Assembly (NCBI RefSeq): GCF_018131005.1
Contig: NZ_JAFCJK010000009.1
Coordinates: forward strand, 124,001-188,000
DNA from: Bradyrhizobium lablabi
GTDB lineage: Bacteria; Pseudomonadota; Alphaproteobacteria; Rhizobiales; Xanthobacteraceae
Length of the DNA stretch: 64,000 nt
Direction of reading: 5' to 3'
Made by a program: the position numbers and the translations under genes. The notes under the pieces are model-generated. The model was given only the letters and a program-made list of their open reading frames with translations. It searched no databases and had not been told where the DNA came from. Below are positions 1-9,161 of this stretch, piece by piece (within the stretch, counting starts at the first letter, position 1; every line of letters begins with the position of its first letter).

Positions 1-167
1 CCGCCGCGTCGTATCAAGTGCGAAAGACGACATCGGTTCCTATTGCTACCGTTAGAGAGACCAAACCCAGCACACTGCCAACTTGCATTGCTTTCGGGAA
101 GAAGCGTGCCAGCACGCTGGAACGTTCACGCTTCATGCATGGTAGCGTACGATTGGTCACACCGGAC

Positions 168-821
168 TTACGCCCTATTGATAATCAGGTACGATTTTGG
201 GACGAATAAAAAGCGCTCCACGACGAATTCGCCTTCGGGAAACAACGTTCTGAACTCATTTGCGGATAAGATATTGACTTCGTCGAAGAAACTTTGCGTG
301 AGAGCCGTGTCTCGGTGAATCAGTCCAAACGGTGAGAACTTTACCACAGCACGTCCGATGCGCCGGGGCAGCCAATGCAAGAACGGCATGACGAAGTGTG
401 GCTCGAGGGGAAACACCTTTGCTGGCGTTTGGATCACATAGTTTCTGGCGACGCGCGCAATTTCGCGAGCCAGACCGACCCGCTCATTCGGCGGGACGTG
501 CTCTATCACCGAGTTGCAGATTAACACGTCGATCTGCTTGTCACTCGCGGGAATGTGCTTTCCATCATAGATGCTCACCTGGATGTTGCTTGGCGCCCCA
601 CCGATTTTCGCGGCATCAAACTGATTGTCCAAGGCAATGTTGTAGATCGTAATCTGCTTCGGTTTTATCTCCGGTTTGACATGTCTCCAATAATGAAGGG
701 AGCCCCCGATATCGACGATCGAGCGATCGTCGATATCGGGGAAAATTCGCTTGATCTTCCGGGCGCGCGAGATCCGAAACCGTTTCATGAATGGCGATAA
801 AGCGTAGAACCAAAGCCGCAT
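168..821 (-). CDS. Class I SAM-dependent methyltransferase
   Basis: The 217-residue product looks like a small Rossmann-fold methyltransferase acting on an unknown, probably sugar-related, substrate. Motif I is VDIGGS near residue 37, and the post-motif block DVLICNSVIEHVPP near residue 100 is typical of the Methyltransf_11/23 group. No signal peptide or membrane segment is seen, so it should be cytosolic. It stands alone on the minus strand at the edge of a polysaccharide island, which suggests modification of a glycan precursor. Oddly, motif I is encoded by one arm of a perfect 38-bp palindrome, so the peptide PDIDD just upstream may be a by-product of that DNA structure. Family assignment is firm; substrate is unknown. 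Confidence 0.75.
   Translation of the reverse strand: MRLWFYALSPFMKRFRISRARKIKRIFPDIDDRSIVDIGGSLHYWRHVKPEIKPKQITIYNIALDNQFDAAKIGGAPSNIQVSIYDGKHIPASDKQIDVLICNSVIEHVPPNERVGLAREIARVARNYVIQTPAKVFPLEPHFVMPFLHWLPRRIGRAVVKFSPFGLIHRDTALTQSFFDEVNILSANEFRTLFPEGEFVVERFLFVPKSYLIINRA
704..741. repeat. Perfect inverted repeat inside the methyltransferase gene
   Basis: Two 18-bp arms (704-721 and 724-741) are exact reverse complements separated by 2 bp. The arms lie entirely inside coding sequence and encode the SAM-binding glycine motif and the residues just before it. Because of the symmetry both strands can read nearly the same peptide here. Confidence 0.9.
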
Positions 822-899
822 GTACTGTCTCCTCGGGGCGGCATCTCGCTAGCATCATGGCCCAGCTCCACAATGTCCGCGCGGCCACCGTAATTCGCG

Positions 900-1283
900 C
901 CTTTCGCGGCAGGCACAGGGAGGGTAGCCCAGAAAGTAATTCTCCAGAGCTTTGGCGTATTGACGAGCGTCAAGTCACTCGTGATTACCGGGGGCGGTTT
1001 ATGGCGGAGGGCGTCGAAGGGCTGTTGCGCGACAAGAGGCGCAAAGCCGGAAAGCCGCCACTTCGCCCTGACACTATGCGGCGCGTGGTCGATCTGGCAC
1101 CTGGAGCGCCGCCAGGCGGTGAGCTTGCGGTCGGTCCAGCAGATCCTCAAGGTTCACGAGCTCGCACGGGACCGCATCCGGACGTTCGGACTATCGAAGG
1201 ACCCGGATTTTGCCGCGAGCTTCGGGAGATCGTCGGCCCTGCGCAAACCCACGCCGCCGGAAGCAAATCCCGGCAAGAGCTAA
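900..1283 (+). pseudogene. IS630-family transposase relic
   Basis: Pieces of an IS630-type transposase are readable only by changing frame. From about 959 one frame gives GRFMAEGVEGLLRDK, PPLRPDTMRRVVDL and so on. Another frame (about 1110-1230) gives SLRSVQQILKVHELARDRIR. The first frame then resumes with ELREIVG and a worn DEKSQIQ-like end. These match, in order, the N-terminal helix-turn-helix and linker of IS630 transposases. The catalytic DDE part and the ends are absent, so this is a dead 5' fragment. The next gene begins (as its 3' end) only a few bases further on. Confidence 0.75.
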
Positions 1284-1289
1284 TAGAGG

Positions 1290-2591
1290 TCACCGATCCA
1301 GCGCCTCGAACCGATCCTTCGCCTCCTGAATTCCGCCGGCAGCATGAGCCTTCGCATAGAGTTCGCGCGCTTTCGCAGCATCGCCGCGCGTTCCGTATGT
1401 CCCCCATTTAGAAAGAATGATGGGGTCATAGGTCTCCGCGAGCGTGAAGCTCGCCAGAGCGCTGCCCATCTCGGCAGCCCGCTCAAGTACTGTCCGCGCC
1501 GCGCTGATGTTGCCCTGGCCGAGCAGCGCCCTGGCGCGCGCTATCAATCTGGCCACTTCCGGACCGTCTTGCGACACTACAGCCGCGGTTTGCTCAGAAG
1601 CGACCGGTTCTACAGCTTGCGTGACCTGCGCGATCTGGCTGGTCGCAGCGGGCTCAAACGTAGCGCGCGGATCAATCGCGCCTGGCTCCGGTTCACGCGC
1701 CATTGCCATTTCGCGCGACGGCCCCTCGGGCCCGTCAAGTTCCCGCTGCAGCTTCGTCAGCATCGCTGCGTTTGTCTCCAGTTCGCGGCGCACCATCGCC
1801 AGTTCACCTTCTTGCTCGCGCAACTGGGTATCGCGCGCATTTATCTGGAGATTGCGCGCTTCTATGATGCCTCGGGCCTGGGCAAGAGCGTTTCTAGCCT
1901 CGGCAAGCTCATTCGCCAAAGCCTCGAGGCGCTCCTCCTTCTCGAAAGACTGTCGCGCTTCGGGTGCTGAACCCACGAGGATTCGCCTGCCCTGCGCCCC
2001 GGTCTGCGCGTTCACTTCATCCGCCACGGCGTCGTGTTGGAGCGCCAACAAGCCGGTCTTGCGCCGGCCCTGACTCGGCAACAAGGTCTCTTGCTCGACG
2101 ACTTGCCCGCCGGTCGTGTTGATGCGAGCGGTATCGACTTGACGGGCGTATTGCCTCACATACAGGCCAAGGAGCGCCGCAACGATGAGAGTTGCGATGG
2201 CGAAGGAAGCCGCAAATCGTCGCCGCGCACGCGGCGCGTGCTTCTGTTCGATCCGCGCAGTCTGCACCTCGAATGGGTCGACCGTCACCGGCACAGCCGT
2301 CGCAACTGAACCAGGCGCAACGACGTCGCTCGCCCCCGCCGATCGTGGTGGCGCGGCCCGGTTCGAGAAGTCCTGCGAGGGCTTGCTCGATGCTTCGTCC
2401 TCTTGCAGGCGATATGCGTCACGCGATATTGGATGCCAATGTGTCGGCTTGATCCTGCTTGGCTCGCCGTTTTTCCTCATCCATTCGCCCGTCTCCGCCG
2501 ACCAGTGAGCGATGTCATAGGTCCCACTTGCGACATCCACGAGGATGACAGCCTTTCCATCCTTTGGTTCGGTGTAGGTCGCGCGACGCAC
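1290..2591 (-). CDS. Membrane-anchored coiled-coil protein with Sel1/TPR-like C terminus
   Basis: The 433-residue protein has a soluble N-terminal part (1-120) and one transmembrane helix at about 127-145 preceded by an RARRR stop-transfer cluster. A long heptad-like coiled coil follows at about 212-287, then a helical Sel1/TPR-like repeat region at about 344-430 (ALLGQGNISAARTVLERAAEMG, then GDAAKARELYAKAHAAGG). Similar architecture occurs in rhizobial proteins encoded near polysaccharide genes, but I cannot name a function. It is a single gene on the minus strand, flanked by transposase relics. The repeats suggest protein-protein interaction at the inner membrane. Confidence 0.65.
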   Translation of the reverse strand: MRRATYTEPKDGKAVILVDVASGTYDIAHWSAETGEWMRKNGEPSRIKPTHWHPISRDAYRLQEDEASSKPSQDFSNRAAPPRSAGASDVVAPGSVATAVPVTVDPFEVQTARIEQKHAPRARRRFAASFAIATLIVAALLGLYVRQYARQVDTARINTTGGQVVEQETLLPSQGRRKTGLLALQHDAVADEVNAQTGAQGRRILVGSAPEARQSFEKEERLEALANELAEARNALAQARGIIEARNLQINARDTQLREQEGELAMVRRELETNAAMLTKLQRELDGPEGPSREMAMAREPEPGAIDPRATFEPAATSQIAQVTQAVEPVASEQTAAVVSQDGPEVARLIARARALLGQGNISAARTVLERAAEMGSALASFTLAETYDPIILSKWGTYGTRGDAAKARELYAKAHAAGGIQEAKDRFEALDR

Positions 2592-2932
2592 GTGAAAGAC
2601 GCCTGTTCAGATATTGTTATCGGCTGATTTTCTCTTCAGTTCGCCAATATAGAGTACCCCGTGGCAGCGCCTCCAGCAGTCCCTTACCGGCGCCGGTCGA
2701 GCGGTCCTGAGCAATGTGCGACGACCTCGCTGGATGGAAGAGAAGCCTCATTAATCACTCTTGCTTTCAATCTTGGCGTGCGGAACGTGCAAATTCTCCA
2801 CCAGGAGCCCCACCTCCAACTTGACGCTCGTCAATAGCGAAACTGTCAATCGTCGCTAAAAGCCGACTACAGGTTTGGAGTGGCCCTTGGCCCGTTAACA
2901 AATTAGAGGTTTGGATTGACCGAGGCCGGGCT
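2592..2932. other. Intergenic stretch with no recognised feature
   Basis: About 340 bases upstream of the coiled-coil protein gene. I see no coding region, hairpin or repeat that I can support. It should contain the promoter of the minus-strand gene ending at 1290 and the worn left part of the transposase relic that follows. Confidence 0.4.
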
Positions 2933-3136
2933 TTGAAAGCCGTTGCCAAACACCCTTTCCCAGGACTTGCGGGCGAAACGTTCTACGCCTTCGCCAGCCG
3001 CCACGGTGCCTCGCGCAACGTCATCCGTTTCCAGGTGCGGAAGCTTGAAGCGGCAGCATTCGATGACGTGGCCAGCGCAGTTGACCTCCTGCAAGACCAT
3101 AAGAAATGCGCTGCAGGACGCTATGTGTTCGCTTGA
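2933..3136 (+). pseudogene. IS3-type transposase OrfA relic
   Basis: A short frame carries FASRHGASRNVIRFQVRKLE followed by AAAFDDVASAVDLLQ. This mirrors the helix-turn-helix and following acidic segment of IS3-group OrfA proteins, which typically read SRNLIRIWVQKYEAGAFDDE. The upstream start, the leucine zipper and OrfB are missing. It lies directly in front of the flippase gene and ends about 30 bases before it, so the insertion or its remains may have replaced the native promoter region. Confidence 0.6.
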
Positions 3137-3165
3137 AAACGGGTATTGGTGGCGGGATTCGTAAA

Positions 3166-4533
3166 ATGCCAAACGTTACAAGTCGATTGTCACTGATGCT
3201 CGTTCTTTATGTGACCAACACAGCGTCACTATTTCTCGCTTTCAAGGCCGCGGCTTTAACGTTGAGTCCCAGTCAGAATGTGCTTCTGCTAAGTATCCAT
3301 TCGGTGAGCATGTTTGCCTCGCAAATTTCGGACCTCGGGTACTCTCGACCGGCATACCGTAACTTGGCGCAGAGACCGGACCTCGCGGAACAGGCAAGCT
3401 ATTACTATAAAGTCAATTTTCAACGTTTCTTGACAATGCTGCTCTGCCTGCCCGCTGCGTACGTTTTCATGCCTATATCCGAACAGCCTTTGGTACCAAT
3501 CCTTGGAATACTTCTCGTTGTCGGTCTTTCGTTACGGTCTCCCTGGCTGGTTGCTGCCAACGCGAGCCTTTTTCGTTTGTATTCCATCTCAGAGATAATC
3601 TGCTCCTCGATGGCTGCGGCGATTTTCGTTGGAATTATTTTACTCGAATATCACCCAACGCTGATTGTTATATTGAGCATCCTCGTGGCCGCCAGGCTCG
3701 GACCGGTTCTATTTATAAGCGAACGTTTATCTCGCTATGCATCCTCGGCGGTTATGTTCCGTCTTGACCGGGAGATTTTTCGCGAGTCGCTTGCTTCCTT
3801 GGGGATAAGAGTGATCATGCTGGGCTCGCACTGGTCCAATGGATTCTTCCTCGTCGTGTTATTCACACAAGCCGAAGTTGGCCTGTACCTGCAGGCCGAC
3901 AAGCTGTTCTATGGGGGTGTTGGATCATTTGCGTTTTTGGCTCAGGAACTGGTGAGGTTAGCAAGCGCCGGCCATTTCGAACGAGTGCGGTGGTACGTTT
4001 TAGCAGCCATTTGTTTTCTGATGTCTTCTGTTGTCGCGGTTTGCTTTGCGATCTCAGCGCCTTTATTTTTGAAGCTGGTGTTTTCGGCAGATTACATCGC
4101 GGCGGCGGAGCCGCTGCGATGGATGCTAATCGGATTTCCGCTGCTAGCAACCAACTTCACGCTATCCAATGCCTATCTGCATCGCCGGCATCACGACGGA
4201 TTTGCGCTCAAAATGGCTTCCGTCGCGGTGTTCGCCAATTTGCTGACCGTCGCTGCCGCTTATTTCTTGATGCGTCCGAATGCTGCCGCTTTTGGCGTGA
4301 TCGCAAGTGAGGGAGCGGTATTTGTGTTCCTGGCTTATATGTTCCGAAAGGGCATCCAGTCCAAGGGAGAAAACGCTTCCGAGGCGGTGCGAGCAGCCTT
4401 GGTTCAACCCAGCAAAACGAGCGCGCTTATAGTAAGCGGCAGGGGCAGCGGGGCGTCCGAGTTGGCCTTGGCCAACGTCGAAACCCGCCGCATCCAGGCG
4501 GGTCGCTCGCCGGATGGAAGCGGCGCAGGTTGA
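3166..4533 (+). CDS. Wzx-like polysaccharide flippase (MOP superfamily)
   Basis: The 455-residue product is almost wholly hydrophobic, with about 12 predicted membrane helices spread along its length and short charged loops. This is the usual form of the MOP/PST flippases that move lipid-linked oligosaccharide units to the periplasm. The ATG at 3166 is preferred over an upstream start because the first helix then begins about ten residues in and the upstream extension is basic, uncharacteristic sequence. The last 60 residues are soluble and low complexity. Neighbouring Wzz-like, PAP2 and glycosylphosphotransferase genes fit a Wzx/Wzy-type export pathway. No Wzy polymerase was recognised in the window. 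Function is inferred from topology and context. Confidence 0.65.
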   Translation: MPNVTSRLSLMLVLYVTNTASLFLAFKAAALTLSPSQNVLLLSIHSVSMFASQISDLGYSRPAYRNLAQRPDLAEQASYYYKVNFQRFLTMLLCLPAAYVFMPISEQPLVPILGILLVVGLSLRSPWLVAANASLFRLYSISEIICSSMAAAIFVGIILLEYHPTLIVILSILVAARLGPVLFISERLSRYASSAVMFRLDREIFRESLASLGIRVIMLGSHWSNGFFLVVLFTQAEVGLYLQADKLFYGGVGSFAFLAQELVRLASAGHFERVRWYVLAAICFLMSSVVAVCFAISAPLFLKLVFSADYIAAAEPLRWMLIGFPLLATNFTLSNAYLHRRHHDGFALKMASVAVFANLLTVAAAYFLMRPNAAAFGVIASEGAVFVFLAYMFRKGIQSKGENASEAVRAALVQPSKTSALIVSGRGSGASELALANVETRRIQAGRSPDGSGAG

Positions 4534-4650
4534 GCGACTTACGTCTTGGAGAGTTGGTGCGCGGCACGAACTGCGCCGGCATGTTCAGCCGCTTGCTTCT
4601 GTCCTCGCCGATCCGATCCCAGGCTTACTTTGCCAGGCGAAATAGCAGGC

Positions 4651-5088
4651 TTAGAGCTTTTGCGGTTTTTGGGTAGATCCGTCGAGCGGCGCAATCATCT
4701 TACGGATCCGCTCTGCCACGGCCCGGGCACCGGCCTCGCCTTCAGTTGATTCGTAGGAATGTTCGGCGAACAACCTGACAGCCTGAACCTGGTCGAGGTC
4801 AAAGAATGACTTCACTGCACCCCAACCCTCAAGGTCGCGGAATAGCGGAGTGAGTTCCATATTGGTCTTGTCAAGTTCGTACGACAAACCATCCTCCGCG
4901 AAGATGCCCGAACTGCACGCAAAACCCACAGCGCAAGCTGCTGTGTTGCATGGGCGCTGGTTCAGCCAGAGAAACCCCGCACGCTGGCTCTTAAACTTAC
5001 CCCAAATTTGAAGGTCAAACCGGGTTTCATCGCTGTCCCGGTAGCCCTCCAAAAGTACCGCCAGACGTTTCAGACGTTCGCAGTTCAT
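4651..5088 (-). CDS. Hypothetical protein, small soluble
   Basis: The 145-residue product begins MNCERLKRLAVLLEGY and contains a Cys-rich segment PCNTAACAVGFACSSGIFAED around residues 46-66. This recalls short proteins scattered in alphaproteobacteria and phages with a CGTAACAVG-like core, for which I know no function. No signal peptide or membrane segment is seen. It is an isolated minus-strand gene between the flippase and an unannotated stretch, and could have arrived with mobile DNA. Confidence 0.5.
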   Translation of the reverse strand: MNCERLKRLAVLLEGYRDSDETRFDLQIWGKFKSQRAGFLWLNQRPCNTAACAVGFACSSGIFAEDGLSYELDKTNMELTPLFRDLEGWGAVKSFFDLDQVQAVRLFAEHSYESTEGEAGARAVAERIRKMIAPLDGSTQKPQKL

Positions 5089-5549
5089 TCTGCCTTCCTG
5101 CTCGCTGGCGAGATATGATCCGACCGAGGCAGACGCGACCCCGGCGTCTCATAGGTCATGGCCCGAATAACCATAGCACTCCCGACAGAAAACATACTGG
5201 CGGGCGCTAAGTTCCAACGCCACGCTTTAACTCCATTGGTGTGATGGTAGTGGTGCGCCGCAGCAAGGATTAGCAAAGCTTGTTGCCGAATGTGAAATTA
5301 CTAGGTTCATCAGCTTTTGGCTAACAGCATCTTGCCGGCGGCGCCGGCTCTTTGTGGCGTTGACATAGAACGTTTCCTCGCAGTAGCCGGACCTTGCACC
5401 AAGGCGGCACGCACCGCGTCCGGTGTTGACGGAGACCATGTCGAAGCGGCGCTGCCAGAGATGCTGTTGTTCGGTGTAACCGGGGCACTCGCGGAAGACG
5501 AATTTGTTGGAAGCCGATTGCTTTCAGCTCCAGCCAACTGTTGTCGGTC
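5089..5549. other. Unassigned stretch, possibly decayed DNA
   Basis: About 460 bases between two minus-strand genes. Several open frames of 60-100 codons exist on both strands but none shows a recognisable motif, ribosome-binding site or consistent composition. In this island it is best read as decayed or rearranged DNA. Confidence 0.35.
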
Positions 5550-6509
5550 CTACGGACCGGCGAGGCAAGGCGCTGGCGTGTCTGCGTGACGTCGGATGGT
5601 CGGATTTGCTTCGGGCGCCGCATCGACGAGCGGTGGGGGCGGGTTCGCCCGAAGCTGCGAACTGCTCCCTGAATAGAAGCGAAGAGTGGACCATTGCGTC
5701 GAGAGTTCGATCCAGTTGCTCATGCCAGCTCCTGGATTGTTGGCGAAACTGCTCACAAATTCGACTGTCGAGTTCCGCCACCAGTCGGCGCCAACGTTGG
5801 CGACGAGCTTCACGTTCGGATCATCCTTCCTGATATCCATCTGCACGTATACTCCATCAACGCTTCCGGCTGCATACGTGCCTCGTTTCGTCAGCCAGAA
5901 ATGAGTATTAAGCCCGGTCGTGGGGATGCCGAGGGCCACGCTGCCATCTGGCAACGCTTTCATCCTCATCTCGATGCCTGCCGCTCTAGCAAAGTCGGCG
6001 ACAAAGTGAGCTCCAGCGACGTCGTCTGTGGCCTGATCTTGCACCAATATCCATTCTCGGTTCGTGCGGACATGGACGTAGGTTTTTGCATTGGCAACTA
6101 AAATGTTCCCGTTTGGATTCGAACGCGCAGGCGAGCCTACCTTCGGATAGACCTGCCCCCATCCAGTGACCGCCGTGAAATCCGAAGGCGGCGCGTTGCC
6201 GCCCGGAGGCTTGTACGAGCCGTTGCACCAGGCGAAGGTCGTGGGCACTCCGACGGCGTATCCCTCGCTTTGACCCGGAGTATTCTGATTAATCGCATCC
6301 AAAATTGGTAAGGCTCTTGTCTGGTCGTCCGAAGATGCTTCCAGTTGGTCCGCTCGCACTGGATCTTCCGGTACGGCACAAAGGGTCAGAGCCGCGCCGG
6401 TTAGCACGACCGATATCGCGGATTTGCTCGCGAGCAGACGCAGTTCCAAATACCCGGCAAATGCAAGCACCGGGAATACGAACGTGAGCTCGTATGGGCT
6501 GAACAGCAT
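5550..6509 (-). CDS. Exported protein of unknown function with an MBOAT-like N-terminal stub
   Basis: The 319-residue protein has a hydrophobic N terminus and then a mainly polar, aromatic-rich body (about 60-319) with no motif I recognise. The first 30 residues (MLFSPYELTFVFPVLAFAGY) strongly resemble the opening of MBOAT O-acyltransferases, which typically begin MLFNS.EF.F.FLP. The sequence then changes to a second hydrophobic stretch and a likely export cleavage region near residue 50. A GGGGGA element sits about nine bases upstream of the ATG. It may be an in-frame fusion of an acyltransferase start to a secreted protein. Function is unknown; the C-terminal tail is rich in Pro and Ala. 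Confidence 0.55.
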   Translation of the reverse strand: MLFSPYELTFVFPVLAFAGYLELRLLASKSAISVVLTGAALTLCAVPEDPVRADQLEASSDDQTRALPILDAINQNTPGQSEGYAVGVPTTFAWCNGSYKPPGGNAPPSDFTAVTGWGQVYPKVGSPARSNPNGNILVANAKTYVHVRTNREWILVQDQATDDVAGAHFVADFARAAGIEMRMKALPDGSVALGIPTTGLNTHFWLTKRGTYAAGSVDGVYVQMDIRKDDPNVKLVANVGADWWRNSTVEFVSSFANNPGAGMSNWIELSTQWSTLRFYSGSSSQLRANPPPPLVDAAPEANPTIRRHADTPAPCLAGP

Positions 6510-6599
6510 GTTGGTTGTTCCCCCAAGCCAAAGCTATCCCTCCCGTTCATGGTCAAATTGACCATCCTCAATATCACCCGTGCGAGATGAGGGGCAGAC

Positions 6600-6822
6600 C
6601 ATAGTGATACGGGACGACCATCCGAATCCCCCTCCGCTGTTCCGACAGGCTCATGGCAGCCTGTAGATGCGCAACCACAACGCGCCTGGCAGCGGGCCGT
6701 ACCATTTTTAGAAAGAAGCTCGCGAAGGGCGACCGCATCGAGCATGTGCTCGGCCAGATATTTCTTCTCCTCCAGCACCCCTAGCCGCTTCGCCTCGGAG
6801 ACTTTCATGCCGCCGACTTGGC
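6600..6822 (-). pseudogene. IS3-family transposase relic (OrfA end, OrfB start)
   Basis: Reading the minus strand, GGMKVSEAKRLGVLEEKKYL is followed by LAEHMLDAVALRELLSKN, the typical C-terminal part of IS3 (IS407-like) OrfA. After a one-base shift the frame gives KMVRPAARRVVVAHLQAAMS and LSEQRRG, the start of the OrfB-like region. The catalytic domain is missing. The fragment lies just downstream of the PAP2 gene, whose 3' end it abuts. Confidence 0.75.
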
Positions 6823-6848
6823 CTTCTCATGCTGCCAACAAATGCGCT

Positions 6849-7535
6849 TCAACTTCCCAACATCCGCACAAGACTTTTTCCCGCGTGTTGCAAGCCATCA
6901 AACAAGTGCGACGCGTCCGCCATAAGAACGAATAATAGTGCGTGGACAAGATACATGCGGCCCTCAAACAACCTGAGTGAGCGCTCAAATAGCATCCGCA
7001 GGTAAGGCACTTTATCGAAAAGCAGGACAAATCCCGGTCCTAGAAGCAGCGAGCCAACTACGTCGCTCGGATAGTGCCAACCGACAACGACCCGAGGGAT
7101 CGCGATAACCGCGGCGACCCAAAGAAGACAAATCAACCCGACCACTCGATTTTCTAACAGGATTACGGTGGCTAGAGCGAAAAACACAGTCGCCGTGTCA
7201 CTGGGAAACGACCCTGTACGATCCCAATTCGAACCTGGATCGATTATGTTCAAGTGAAGTGCCGGGTCCAAAATTGGACGTGTATGCGTAGCAAGATGAA
7301 ACTGTAACCAAACCGACAGGACTGTCGCGAGACAGACCGCAAGAAGTGCAACCAACATTCGGCTGCGCCGTCTTATGCAATCGCGGGAGAACCATAAGAC
7401 GAACCAAGCAAAGAATATCGGAAATCCTCTGAACAGCGCATTACTGGCGAGCCCCCATACATAGTGGGGCCCATCAAGTCCAACAAGCGAGTTTAGGGTC
7501 AGCAGAAGCTCTCGATCCCAATTGCCGTCTAGCAT
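6849..7535 (-). CDS. PAP2-family membrane phosphatase
   Basis: The 228-residue integral membrane protein carries the PAP2 signature: a THTRP segment at about 90, SFPSDTATVFFALA at about 112 and RVVVGWHYPSDVVGS at about 150. The histidines and arginine of the second and third motifs are present. About six helices are predicted. Such enzymes dephosphorylate lipid phosphates, for example undecaprenyl pyrophosphate or phosphatidic acid, at the periplasmic face. The ATG at 7535 is chosen because GGAGG lies four bases upstream. Between a Wzz-like gene and transposase remains, it may recycle the polyprenyl carrier for glycan assembly; that role is inferred. Confidence 0.85.
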   Translation of the reverse strand: MLDGNWDRELLLTLNSLVGLDGPHYVWGLASNALFRGFPIFFAWFVLWFSRDCIRRRSRMLVALLAVCLATVLSVWLQFHLATHTRPILDPALHLNIIDPGSNWDRTGSFPSDTATVFFALATVILLENRVVGLICLLWVAAVIAIPRVVVGWHYPSDVVGSLLLGPGFVLLFDKVPYLRMLFERSLRLFEGRMYLVHALLFVLMADASHLFDGLQHAGKSLVRMLGS

Positions 7536-7682
7536 TGGACCTCCGTGCAAATCTAGACCAAGCCGCCCGCTTGGAACGTACTAGGGCGTCGCTGTAAATT
7601 CAGCCATCAGGGTCCATTGAATCTTTGCCTTGGCGCTGTCTGAGAAGATCGCAGATTGGGCTTTTTTGATGCAACTGTCGGG

Positions 7683-9161
7683 CTATTCCGCCGCTTGAAT
7701 TTCCCTTAAATGGTTGCGCACTGACCGTCTGACGACTTCCTCGATCGCAGGTCCTGCTTCCTCACTCTCCTCTCGACGGATATGCGCAAGTTCTAACATC
7801 AGTGCAAATGCCGAGCCCAACGCTATGCCGCCCACCAATGCCAGCAGGAATAGGTGTGCTGCTCGCGGAAACACCGGCGTAGGTGATTTTTCTGCGCGTT
7901 GAACCACTCGAACGCTCGACAGTTGGGTCTGCTTGGCAATATCCTGGTTAATCTGTTCCTCGATCACGCGGCTTCCGTAATGGTCAGCCGCGGCTGACGC
8001 TCTGGTGAACACGCGTTTCAGGCGGTCGTATTCTGCCTCTTTTGACGATAGAGCGGCCAGTTCTTCATCGATCTTTTCGAGTTCGGTCATAAGCAGTTTT
8101 TCGACTCTGAGTGAGCCGTTTAGATCAGTGTTGACCTTCAGCAGATTCGCCATGGCATCCTGGTACACCTTCACGAGAAGCAACGGCGGCGCATCCTCGT
8201 TTTGGACTGTCCCGACCGCGTTTTCGGTTGCCTTGTGATCGCGCCCGCGGAGGTCATTCACGATCGCGGTAACGGTCCTGGATTGGTGGACAGGTCGTAG
8301 CGTCATGAGCTGGTCCAGAATGGCCTGTTTTTGGCCTCTCCGGTCTTCGATCGATCCGCGCGTCGAGGCAATCAAGGAGCCAAGCGCGTCGGCTCGCTGA
8401 AGAAGCAGCTTGCGCTGCTCTTCGACGGAATAAATCGCGGCCGTGACTGAAAAATTCCGAAGATCCGTTCCTGCTTTCTCTGCTTGCTGTTCCAGTCGCT
8501 TCGTCTGCTGCTGGAAGAAAACGTCGGCGCCGGGAATTTGAACGAGATCGCCCTGCGTAGCTATCAATGCGTTCGCAAGTTCGTTCAGGAACTTTGCGGC
8601 GATGGCAGGATCACGATGGCGGAATGACACCCGCAGGATATCTGACCGCCCTTCTGCCCTGGCGGAGATGAGATCGCGCAGCCTGGCAATCAGCTGCTGA
8701 TAATCATCATTGGTTTCATTCGGGACCTCTTCGGCCCCGTTCGCCTCAGTTAGCGATTTGAGAAAACCGAGCCGCTCAGGTAGTCCTTGCAGAGGGCCGG
8801 ATGCCAGCCACTCGCGCACCGCTGAAGCGAGGCCTGGCTCGTCTTTCTGGAATAGACGGCTAAAGCCAACTTCCGAGGCAGCCAAGCGAATGACTTGGTC
8901 GGTTGTTGCAATCCGTGCCAGCGACTCAATGCGACTCGTCAGGTCGGGACCTTCCCCAAGGAGGCTACCCGTCGATCGATCCTTGATGCCCTGTCCAACG
9001 CGCAACAACGTGTATGACTCGTAGCGCTCGCCGACGGTTCTATGGAAGAGGAATGCCGCAGCTGACGTGAGGACGAGGGCGACAACTATTGTCCGCCGCC
9101 GTCGCCATAGAATTGGCAGCATATCAGTCAGCCAGTGAGCGTAGTTAGTTCCATGTCTCAC
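7683..9161 (-). CDS. Wzz/GumC-type polysaccharide co-polymerase (chain-length determinant)
   Basis: The protein (492 residues from a GTG at 9161) has a transmembrane helix near the start after WRRRRTI. A long periplasmic region with extended coiled-coil character follows (about 60-400). A second helix near the C terminus is preceded by a PTPVFPRAAHL segment, the proline-rich pre-helix feature of Wzz proteins. There is no Walker-containing kinase domain, so it is a co-polymerase without a fused BY-kinase. GGAG about nine bases before the GTG supports that start; a TTG at 9251 and an ATG at 9122 are alternatives. It probably sets chain length of the glycan exported by the nearby flippase. Confidence 0.8.
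   Translation of the reverse strand: MRHGTNYAHWLTDMLPILWRRRRTIVVALVLTSAAAFLFHRTVGERYESYTLLRVGQGIKDRSTGSLLGEGPDLTSRIESLARIATTDQVIRLAASEVGFSRLFQKDEPGLASAVREWLASGPLQGLPERLGFLKSLTEANGAEEVPNETNDDYQQLIARLRDLISARAEGRSDILRVSFRHRDPAIAAKFLNELANALIATQGDLVQIPGADVFFQQQTKRLEQQAEKAGTDLRNFSVTAAIYSVEEQRKLLLQRADALGSLIASTRGSIEDRRGQKQAILDQLMTLRPVHQSRTVTAIVNDLRGRDHKATENAVGTVQNEDAPPLLLVKVYQDAMANLLKVNTDLNGSLRVEKLLMTELEKIDEELAALSSKEAEYDRLKRVFTRASAAADHYGSRVIEEQINQDIAKQTQLSSVRVVQRAEKSPTPVFPRAAHLFLLALVGGIALGSAFALMLELAHIRREESEEAGPAIEEVVRRSVRNHLREIQAAE

Noticed and set aside
1..167. Possible partial gene at the left edge
   Set aside because: Frames starting at 18 and 43 overlap the methyltransferase 3' end and carry no motif or start signal; nothing can be supported.
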